Program-made: the position numbers and the translations under genes | The notes under the pieces: model-generated | Told to the model about the DNA's origin: nothing | Seen by the model: only the letters and a program-made list of their open reading frames with translations | The model's database searches: none | Assembly: GCA_013397455.1 (NCBI GenBank) | Contig: VYZB01000336.1 | Location: 62,001 to 126,000 of the forward strand | DNA: 64,000 nucleotides | Direction: 5' to 3' | DNA from: Crotophaga sulcirostris | Taxonomy: Eukaryota; Chordata; Aves; Cuculiformes; Crotophagidae | Shown: in pieces, positions 50,866 through 59,600 of the stretch | How the letters are laid out: every line of letters begins with the position of its first letter | Position numbering within the stretch: position 1 is the stretch's first letter

Positions 50866-52980
50866 AATACACACAGGATATTTTGATCTTTAAATGCATT
50901 CCTACTGTACCTGATAGGTGAAGGTCTACTTGGCAAAATGTGGAGATGTTAGATTGCACGTGCAGTGCCTGGAACACTGGTAGAAGGAGAGTCACCGTAA
51001 TAACACCAGGGAGACAGTTAGGAATGGGATCTGATGCACATCAGGGAGAGCAGCACACTGAGGATTAGTGGGAAGAAAAACAGGTAGGAAAGGAGAAAAC
51101 TTCACTGCAGCTCAGTTTGACTTGCACCAATTTTCTCATTACGTTTAAAAGGCACTTAAGTGAGTGTGATGAAATTATGTGTTCTGATCTACTGCATAGT
51201 TGGATGAATTCATGAGGGTGTATAAAATATTCCTTGTAACAACTGAAAGGGGAGTGGTAATTCTGGAGAAAAAAATTATACGAGAATAAGGTAATTGCAC
51301 ATAATCTTACACTGGATAATAGTACTTTAAACATGGCTATCGGGATGCCGAAGTCAGTAAAAGAAATGTTCAAGATTTTGAACAGGTCTCCTGAAGTAGA
51401 GGGATCCAGACCCCAGAAAAAAGTGGTAATGTGTTACAGAGTAAACTCTGAAGTCTTCTGCCGTGAGCACTGTACAGCATCATGGGGATAGTGAAGGAGA
51501 AGCCTGCTTATTCATATTGGGTGAGTTGTACAAAGGAAATCATAGATGACGGGAAGCATCATCTTGGAGCTGAATTCCTCTGGCCCTGGGGCAGTCTCCA
51601 CATGCTGATCAGAGAATCAACAGTAGCCAGTGACTAGTGGATACCAGATTTTCATTGCATGGACAGGAATGGAAATCTGCTCCAGCCCAGTGAGTGCTTT
51701 TAACCCTTCACCTTCAGGTTCACACTCACTCTTGTAAGTTCTCAGCCCATGAATCTATAGGTGTTTTCTGGCACAGTAGGAGGGATGGGTTTTGGCTGAG
51801 GAAGGCAGCAGGTTTTACTGGAGAAAAGGTCTGTGCAAAGTATTGTGGTGACGATCAGCCTAAGAGTAAACCCAGGGCTGATTTTTAATCTCAATTGCAG
51901 CACCTACTGCAGTTTTTAGGATCCGAGACCAACTTGAAGACCCTCCCCAGGACTTGGCTTTGAGGCTGTAGGCAAAACCCCAAGACTTTTCCAGAGCCTA
52001 AGTGAAGAGGGCAACTGAGAAACTCAGGCAGTTGTAACCCATCTTGCCATGGCAGGATGCAGTGACTGACAAGGTGCTTGTTTCTCCTAAACCCCAGATT
52101 CGGATTCTTGTGCCCTGTATCCCCTTACTTCCCCAAAGGACCACTGATGCTTACTTCTACTCGATGTGGAATCTGTTTGTTTTAAGGCACACACCAACCT
52201 TTTATCCCTCAGGATCTGTATTCACACCGAAAGCAAAACTGAGTTTAGTGGTGAGAACCTGCTCAATATACACCCGACACAGAACACAGCACAATTGGCA
52301 GTCTGTTCCTGAAGAAGCTCCAGGCAAAAATAAGAGAGATCACATGTCAGAAGAAAGCACAGTACTTGCCTGTTTTCTGCTTGATTCACATCAGTTCTGT
52401 TTGTCCTCCACTAACATTCACTCAGAAGCTGGAAAAAGGACACAATTGCCACGTAACTCTGCTGGACAACTCAAGAGATAACGGCTGCTTCTAACCCTCT
52501 GTCTTTGCTCATTTACTTTCATGGGTAATTTGGCAAGACTTATTATGTTTTCTCTACTAGAATACATGCAAAAATCAAATAGAAAACCAAGATGTGGAAC
52601 TTGCAAACTGCAATGCAAAAGCGCTCTCTGGCATTTTGAAACCTTGGAGTTGCAATGGTATGGTTGTACCCACTGTCCTGTTTGCTCTTTAGCCTTAGGC
52701 TGACATACCAAAATGTTATAAATTGTATAAATTAGAAAATTTCCCTGCTTCCCCCTGGCCACAGTTTGCTCTTCAAGTCTCACATAGCACATAATGTCAC
52801 GTGCTGGATGACAGATTCCAGTTCAGCTTGTGGCATACTTGGTCACATAGACTAGCACCTGCAGAGACTCCCTGTGGTTTGAAGTCAATAGTACTGTTTC
52901 TTAGGGAAAGGGCTGCTCCCCAAAGGACTGTTAGAATCTGAGAGAGAAAATCCCACCTCAACATGGCTACAAGTTGTAAG
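50866..52980. other. Unique noncoding stretch
   Basis: A 145-codon ORF (52044-52481) overlaps a 124-codon ORF on the other strand; neither shows a recognised domain. No repeat recognised. Confidence 0.5.
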
Positions 52981-53028
52981 TGGTTGGGCTGGATAATCTT
53001 AGCGGTCTTTTCCAGCCTTAATGATTCA
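52981..53028 (+). mobile_element. CR1 LINE 3' tail
   Basis: 'tggttgggctggataatctt', 'agcggtcttttccagcctta' and 'atgattc'. About 50 bases of a strongly truncated sense copy. Confidence 0.75.
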
Positions 53029-54696
53029 GTAATTTAATGAACAGATGCAACTCGTCATGCAGGTACCTTGTCTTGGAGAATGCTTACTAAGAATATAAAA
53101 TGGAGCAGGGCTGCTCAGTGAAAATCTCTTTGTGCGTTTGTGGGCATGGAGGTTTCTGACCACCAGTGAGAAAATTGTCATTGTGAGAGCTGCGTTGAGC
53201 ACTCAGGCTGTAACTTTGGTGCAGAAGCAGAAGTAGTGATGGTGCTAATGAGAACAGAGAGAAGACAGGTCACAGGGGCAGTGAGGGGAAAAAAAAAGAC
53301 AAAAATATGAGAAAACCCAGAGAAAATAGCACAACCAAGTTGCAGAAAAACAGCAAAAAGTGCTAGAAATAGACTCTTTGCAGAAAGGGATGTCTTGCAA
53401 AGCCAGAGCAGAGGATCTGGTATGTGAAAGCTCCTGGGGGATGACAACTGCAGTGCCCTTGAGAGAGGGAATAATGGAGGTGGTGGAACAAGGTCAGTCC
53501 ATTGCAAGGGTGGCAAGGTGATTTCCCCAGGGCCTTTGCCCTGATGTCTGGTCTGGGTAATTTCTGGCAAGAACCCTTACACGTGCAGAAGTCTATAAGC
53601 AGATGATGAAGGCATTTCCAAGAAAACTTGTGCCTGACCAACAGAAACAGGCAAACTCAAATGTCTGAGCCCCTTGGCTTTTGCTTCCTGCTCAATGCAT
53701 GCTTTTTCAGCAGCCAAAAAATTACTGAAACACGTGTACATTCCGCTTGCATGAAAACAAGGTGGAGAACGGCCAAGTAAGCCATACAAAGTTGAGGTTT
53801 CTCAGCTGCTGGAAATGCTTTTGCTGGTGTGTAGACCACAGTCTGACCTAAGGCATGACATGCTCTAATTAAGACAAAGAAATGAATGCAGGCAAATCAT
53901 ATTGGTTTGCCGGTTATTTTAAATTATTCTTGCATAAAATGAGAATCCCACAAGAAAAACATCTGAGCTGCAGATTTCTGCCTGGGATTTGAATCTTATT
54001 TCCCCTGAGGTGTGCTTTACGTAAGTGTTGGAGCTGTTGATTCTTGGTCATCCAAAGTTCATGTTCTAGAGAAGACACAGCCAGTGCCACTCCCATGGCT
54101 GCATGTCCTTCCTCTGCGGGAGAAAATTGTCATAACAATGAGTACCCTACGTACCACCTTCATGGGCAAGTACATCCAGTGATGACACAACACACTTTCA
54201 TCCTGGACAGTCAGTGACTGAGGCTGCTGCAGGGCTGCGTGGGGTCTCAGTACCCAATTCCCAGGCACTCAGCACTTGTGAACCATGACAGGTTATCCAG
54301 AAACAACACAAAAGCTCCTAAATATTAATTTACCCTCTGAGATTAAGCTCTCTCAATGCCTGATGACAACTGGAAATACTCTATCATTTTTTCTTAACAT
54401 TTCACCCCAAATTATGGATTTTCTGGGTTACATCAAATATATCCAGTGCTGAATTTTGGCTGCCATTCAATGCTTCTTCAAAAATTTAATATAGACCTTG
54501 TAGCTGCTCTGGATCCTGCATCCTGAACCCTGGTATTTCTTGCTTCCAAAGTCCTGGTGCTGATCCTCAGCTGTGGGATCTTCCCAGGGCTCTGCTGACC
54601 TCAGGGCTGACTACTGTGGTCTGAACCTACAATCCCTTGGTTTTGCTTTATGATTCTCTCCTCTTTTCCTTAAATGCAAAATTAGATGTGTGGAAG
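53029..54696. other. Unique noncoding stretch
   Basis: Nothing recognised; minus-strand ORFs near 53178-53840 show no domain. Confidence 0.5.
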
Positions 54697-55060
54697 AGTC
54701 ATAGAATCATAGATTCATGGAATGAGTTGGGTTGGAAGGGACCTCAAAGCTCATCCAGTTCCAACCCCGTTTTATGGGGAGGGACAACTCCCACTGGATC
54801 AGTTTACTCAAAGCCCCATCCAACCTGGCTTTGAGTATCTCCAGGGGTGGGGCATCCACGACTTCCCAGGCAACCTGTGCCATTGCCTTACCACCCTCAC
54901 AGGAAAACATTTCTTCCTGAGATCCCCTCTCAATGTCCCCTCTTTCAGCTTAAAACCATTCCCCTTCATCCTGTTCCTACACTCCCTGATCAAGAACTTC
55001 TTTCCAGCTTTCCTGTAGCCCTCTTTAAATACTGGAAATCTGCTCTATGGTCTCCCTGGG
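54697..55060 (-). mobile_element. CR1 LINE 3' fragment
   Basis: Reverse-complement CR1 with tail: 'gtcatagaatcatagattca', 'gttgggttggaagggacctc', 'aaagccccatccaacctggc', 'ccaccctcacaggaaaacat', 'cactccctgatcaagaactt'. It is the last CR1 copy seen before the DCC gene. Confidence 0.94.
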
Positions 55061-55384
55061 TTTTTCCTCATTCAAAACAATCTTCTGCCCTAGGAGAACT
55101 CTCTATGTGGGTTATTTGAACCCGAGCATTCACACCTGCCTGTTGAATGACAGTAATAACCTAAATGCAATCGCTTGAGATGTTTGGAGGAAGCTGGGCA
55201 CATCCCATAGGAAAGAGGGGGAGATGGGTTGGGTGTTGGCAACAGAATAGGTAAGTGGAGTAGAAAACTGGAATGACAACAAGAGAGAACAGCAAGTAAA
55301 GAGGGAAAATTGCTAGATGATCAGTGTCTAAATAAGTGAAGTGGAGGTGGGATTGGTTTTGGAGCATCTGGCTCCTGCTCTGGG
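55061..55384. other. Noncoding spacer upstream of minisatellite
   Basis: No recognisable feature between the last CR1 and the tandem repeat. Confidence 0.5.
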
Positions 55385-55855
55385 GAGGCAGTGCAGGCAA
55401 CACTGGCCATTTAGGCAGGGGAGGCAGCACAAGCAGTGTGTGCAGTGCAAGCGACCTGAGTGGAGTGGTGAGTGTGGGCAGCACAGACTACGCAAGCAGT
55501 GCAGGCAGCATGGGCAGAAGCAGCACAGGCAGTTCAGACAGCGTAGGCAGCGCAAGCAGCGTAGGCAGGGCAGGCAGTATGGGTAATGCAGGCAGTGCAG
55601 GCAGTGCAGGATGCACAGGCAGTGCAGGCAACAAAGGTAGTGCAGACAGTGCAGGTAGTGAAGGTAGAACAGGTAGCACAGGCAGTACCGGCAGTGCAGG
55701 CAGTGTCAGGCAGTGCAAGAAGCACAGCCAGCGCAGGTAGCACAGGCAGCACGGGCAGTGAAGGCAGTATGGGCAGCGCCACCACTGGGTGAGGGAGGGC
55801 AGTGCAATCAGAGCGGGCAGCGCAGGCAGCACCGGCAGCTCGGGTAGCGCAACCC
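55385..55855 (+). repeat. 9-bp-unit minisatellite (GGCAGNRCA)
   Basis: About 470 bases made almost wholly of variants of a 9-base unit, ggcagtgca / ggcagcaca / ggtagtgaa and similar, with occasional 3- or 6-base shifts. Because the unit is a multiple of three, long open frames arise on both strands (Gly-Ser-Ala-rich, Ala-Val-Gln-rich and Leu-Pro-rich). These are artefacts. The array ends where the CpG island of DCC starts and may vary in length between individuals. Confidence 0.92.
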
Positions 55856-55885
55856 GCGCGGTGAGGGCGCGGCGCTGCCCCGCGC

Positions 55886-55905
55886 GGCCCCCAGGGGGCG
55901 CCCCC
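55886..55905 (+). promoter_or_regulatory. Candidate CTCF binding site
   Basis: CCCCCAGGGGGCGCC matches the CTCF core (CCASYAGRKGGCR-type) closely. It lies in the CpG island. The CCCCC-A-GGGGG centre is also a short palindrome. Confidence 0.5.
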
Positions 55906-55977
55906 GCTCCCCGCCGCGCTCTGCGGTGGCCGCTGCCGGTCGCATCCCAGCACGTCCTCTCCCCTCCCTCCTCGCAT

Positions 55978-55996
55978 CCCTCCATCCCTCCCTCCC
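55978..55996 (-). promoter_or_regulatory. Putative G-quadruplex motif
   Basis: On the + strand four CCC runs are separated by loops of 5, 1 and 1 bases, so the minus strand has GGG-N1-GGG-N1-GGG-N5-GGG. This meets the usual intramolecular G4 rule. Confidence 0.55.
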
Positions 55997-56228
55997 TACA
56001 TCCCTACATCCCTGCCTCCCGCGCCGCCCCCGCCCCGCGGCCGCACGTCCCAGCTGGCAGCCTGCGGGCGGCAGCGCCTGGAACAAGTGAGGAGCCGCAT
56101 CCCTCCCTCCAGCACCTGCGGGAAGGAGGCAGAGCAGCACGCTCCTGCCTGGATCCCGCCTTTCCCCCCCAAATTTTTCATTTTTCTCGTGTGGTTTTTT
56201 TTTTTCGTTACTTCGCACCGTGTTGGAC

Positions 56229-56252
56229 ATGGAACCACCGCAAGTCGTTTGA
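56229..56252 (+). other. Upstream ORF 1 in probable DCC 5' UTR
   Basis: ATG with G at +4 opens a 7-codon reading (MEPPQVV) ending TGA. The stop overlaps the start of the next upstream ORF (TGATG). It is relevant only if transcription starts upstream of it. Confidence 0.4.
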
Positions 56253-56365
56253 TGCACGCCGGACGGCCTTTTTTTTTTTTTTTTTTGGCAGGATTTTCCT
56301 CTCTCTGTATGATTTTCCAGTGGTGGGAGGACCCTTCTCCATCCTTTCCTGTCTCCTTGAGTTAG
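56252..56365 (+). other. Upstream ORF 2 in probable DCC 5' UTR
   Basis: It starts at the ATG overlapping the stop of upstream ORF 1 and runs 37 codons, including a Phe run encoded by the T tract, to a stop well before the DCC start. No known peptide. It could reduce translation of DCC if it is in the mRNA. Confidence 0.35.
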
Positions 56366-56557
56366 TTCCCTTGCACGCTTGGGAGCCTTGCAGCTTCCTG
56401 GACTGAACACAACTTTTTTCCCTCCCTCCACACCTGATTTCCCTTTGCTGATCCCAGTCAACAGGACAGAAAATCCCATTCCAGCAAGGAAGGCTGTGCG
56501 TGAATCTGTGCCTGCTGCTGGTGCTCAGGATCTGACTCTGTAGGTGAGCGTTGAAAT

Positions 56558-56648
56558 ATGGAGAGTAGTGTTGGATGTGTTTTGGTACCAAAGCTGGCTA
56601 TTCTCCTCTTCGGGTGTGCACTGGTGATCCTGCATCCTCGTGTCTCCG
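56558..56648 (+). CDS. DCC: DCC netrin-1 receptor, coding part of exon 1
   Basis: DCC is a single-pass receptor for netrin-1 that guides commissural axons; in full it has four Ig-like and six fibronectin III domains, a membrane segment and a cytoplasmic tail. Only its first 30 codons are here. The peptide opens MESSVGCVLVPKLAILLFG and ends HPRVS plus the first base of a Gly codon. The ME-S--CV-VPKLA--LFG pattern and length agree with the start of vertebrate DCC, with the hydrophobic core of a signal peptide at about residues 8-25. The ATG has A at -3 and G at +4. The exon ends at 56648 and GTAAGT begins at 56649, a near-perfect donor that leaves phase 1. Reading on past it gives no DCC sequence. 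The next exon lies beyond the window, as expected for the very large first intron. Identification rests on this short peptide plus gene structure. Confidence 0.88.
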
Positions 56649-59600
56649 GTAAGTCAGCTTCTGCCTTCTTTGCCTTTGCTTTGGGATGTGGAGAAAATTC
56701 ACCGCTTGCCCCAGAGTGCAATGTGACCATTTTTCTTGTGCTTATGGACTTTTCTTACCCTCTGCAAGCATGATTTTTGTTTCTTGGGGGGGAAGGGGGT
56801 TGTTATTGTTATTGCTTGGTGATGTGAGCTTTCATATCACTTTCCACAGATGGGGAGGGGGAACCGAGGTTAGAAGCATCTTCCTTAGTATTGGAGAGAA
56901 AAGGCAGCCCTAGAAAGAAGGAAGTCCATGGAAAAGAAAAAAGAAATGTGGCAGGAGGTGGAATAGAAGGTTTGTAGTTGTGTGTGCTGTGTGGTGATAG
57001 GGTTAGTTTCCATTCTCTTTTGCACCTGATCCCACTTGCGATTGGATATATTTGCCTGTGGCTTTTCGAGTCTCTTGTACTGAAATCCAGGGAAGGGTTT
57101 GCCTTCACTGGGTAAAGGCATAAAAGCAGCAGAGGAGTTAGGTTAGCAAGGCAGAAAACACAGTTATTTGTAAAGCATTTTCTGACTCTATTAGGCTGTG
57201 ATTCTTTGGGGTTGCACCTTTCTCACAGCACTTAGCAGGCACATTTTCTAATTAAAAATGGCAAAAGCAGTTGTGTCTGGAGCTGGGGTCAGGGAGGAAT
57301 GGAGGGAACTGGCACAATGATGCTCTGGGGCTCCTGGTGCGGGAGGGTAGAGAAGGGCTTGGGAGTAACACAGATCTCTTATTCAGAAAGAGAGAAAAGA
57401 GAAATGGGAGTGTGAGCCAAGAAGTGTTAAGAACTAAGAAAGTGTAGCTTTGATTTGCAGGAGGCTTGGGGTGTGAGTGCATGGTGGAGAGAGATGTGTG
57501 CAAGGAAATATTTTTCTCTAGTGCTCATTTAATTTTCTCCAAAAGAAAGAGAAACACTTCAGTAGGAGAAACCTTGGGAAGGGGGGAGTCTGGAAAATAC
57601 CAAAAGGGATCTGGGCACACATCTGTGCACAGTGCTTTTGCAGCAGCGATGGTGGAACAATGGGAACAACTCCCTACATCGCACACACCAGCGCTAAAGC
57701 AGGTTTTTTTTTGTGATGGGGAAAGTGCTGCATAAGAAGCGGTTTGCAAAAAGATCCACAATGTCTCCTGGCAAAGCTCACGTTATCAGCTATATGCAAG
57801 TGGCAATCACCCACAGAGGTGGTGCTTCCTTCACACAAACGGGTGTCTCTTGATAGTCCTGATTTTGGGAAGTTAACAAGTAAACTGGAAGATACTGCTC
57901 TGCCAAAGCAGGAGGTTTATTTTGCATGTGTGCCTTTGCGCACTTGTGCATGCATGTCCCCATCATTGTCCTCTGCAATTACTTGTGTAGAGGGTGGGAC
58001 CAGGGCAGGGGGAGCAGGATAATGACTAGATGCCTCTCTTGCCTTTCCAGCTTAAAGGCTGGAAGCTGGGAGACATGGCAGTGGTTCTCCTTCATGAAAG
58101 ATGATTGACTTGCAGGCTGCTTTGCTGCTGAAGGAGGGGATGGAGGCAGAGCCTCTGTGTTGTGAATGCCTGAGGAGGGAAGGAAGCCATGTGCTGTGTC
58201 AGGGCCAGCAAACCCGTTGCTCCTACAGCATCAGCATTGCTTTGTGGTACATGAAAGAAACAAGCTGTTTTTGAGCTGCGTGTCTTGGTTGTGTGCTTCA
58301 CAGTTCAATTGTGATACACAGATGTTTAATGCACTGGTTTTGAAGGTGGCATCTTTGTATTGCACCCAGTTCCTTGTGCTGTGCTTCACAAGCTGCAAAT
58401 GGGCAAAGTTTTCCCCACGTCACAGCCCTGGGGGCCCTCATGAGTTTGTGCTTTCCTGAGCATCCCTGTCGCCATCCTAAGACAGCTGACAAAACAGAAT
58501 CAAGCAGATCCTGCCCCTCTGAGGCAAGGCTGTGGCCTCTGCTCAGGTTTTCCACTCCACCCATAAGCTGGTGCACTGTGGGCAGGAGGTGTGGGCAGCA
58601 TGCTGTGCCTATGGTTCCCCCGCAGCAAGGAATGGGCAGGCAGTGAGTGCTGCTAACAAAGGGCTTCTGGAGATGCTGCACAATGTGGCCAACTCCTCTC
58701 TTGCTCCCTGTTCGAAGCCCACAGCCATGGGTGTGCATGGGTGCATTCAAAACTTTGATACTGAAGGGCAGCAATGCATCCACGTGCAGGCAGGGTTACA
58801 CTGCAGCTGCACTGGAGTCAAGTCCTGCGCCTGTTGTTTGCCATTGTGCGTGAGGGGCAAAATGTTCTGGGGGATGAGACAAAAAGTAAAACACAACATT
58901 GGACTTTTCCAGATTAAGAACACATATATGTGGGTGGAAGAAAAGATGATGGGCAGTGTTTGCCATTTTGGAAAGAGGCCATGGAAAACATGTTCCTGAT
59001 AAACCAGATGTAAATTGCGTAGTGCTTGATTGCTCTGATCCTGTAGGGTTTTTTCTATGTAGGTATTAAAGTAACCAAAAAATACCTCCGCCTTCTTTCT
59101 TTTTTTTTTTTTTTTTTTTTTTTCATCTGCAGGTGGGAATTCAACTCAATCTCAAAGGTTTTCTGTGAATGGCTTCTGTTTAGTGTCTTTGACTCCCACT
59201 AGGTCTTGGTGAGGAATTTAGCATTGGTACAGCCTGTCAGAGCCCCAGGATGTCTGGGTACTATGGCAATCACTTCTGTGAGTGGTGCAGTATAAATCAC
59301 CAATGACCTGTCACAGCATCCATCTCACACACGCTGCAGCTGCCTTTGGTGTTAGGAGATGTGAGAGCCACCACACAGATTATGGGAATGGGGCAACCTC
59401 GTGCACTTGCAAGAACATTTTGAAAATGGAAATGATCATCAAGGAGGATGAGCAGTTTACATTTGTTTGCTCTTCTTTCTGTAGTTTATTGAGTATTTTT
59501 TTTTATTCAGCTCTTCTTGTTTCATGTCTTTTCATCCTCATTCCCCCGTCTCCACATCTGCATGGGTACAGGACCAATACTGAGTTCAAATACACAGTCA

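Larger units (their letters stand above)
55840..56260 (+). promoter_or_regulatory. DCC: CpG-island promoter region of DCC
   Basis: CG dinucleotides are dense at 55845-55965 and 56018-56115, in strong contrast to the CpG-poor flanks. It contains GC-box/EGR-type words (cgcccccgc at 55899-55907; cgcccccgcccc at 56025-56036), a CTCF-type core (55886-55905) and a pyrimidine-rich CATCCCT/CCCT tract (55956-56020). No TATA box was seen, as is usual for such promoters. It lies 300-700 bases before the DCC start codon. The transcription start cannot be placed from sequence alone, so the border between promoter and 5' UTR is unknown. Confidence 0.75.

Noticed and set aside
52044..52792. 145-codon (+) and 124-codon (-) ORFs as a possible gene
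   Set aside because: No domain, opposing frames and no splice signals that make sense.
55336..55985. Long Gly-Ser-Ala-rich, Gln-Ala-Val-rich and Leu-Pro-rich ORFs on both strands
   Set aside because: All come from the 9-base minisatellite, whose unit length is a multiple of three; open frames occur on both strands and no start context or homology supports them.
55789..56479. ORFs of 205 (+) and 223 (-) codons over the CpG island
   Set aside because: High GC content gives few stops; the peptides are low-complexity, overlap on both strands and lie in the promoter and probable 5' UTR of DCC.
56649..56773. Continuation of the DCC frame beyond the donor
   Set aside because: The open frame runs on to about 56773 but the residues after the donor do not match the start of the first Ig domain, and GTAAGT is a strong donor; read-through is intronic.
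58298..58999. 161-codon (-) and 155-codon (+) overlapping ORFs in DCC intron 1
   Set aside because: They oppose each other, lack known motifs and are not conserved-looking; chance frames are expected in a long intron.
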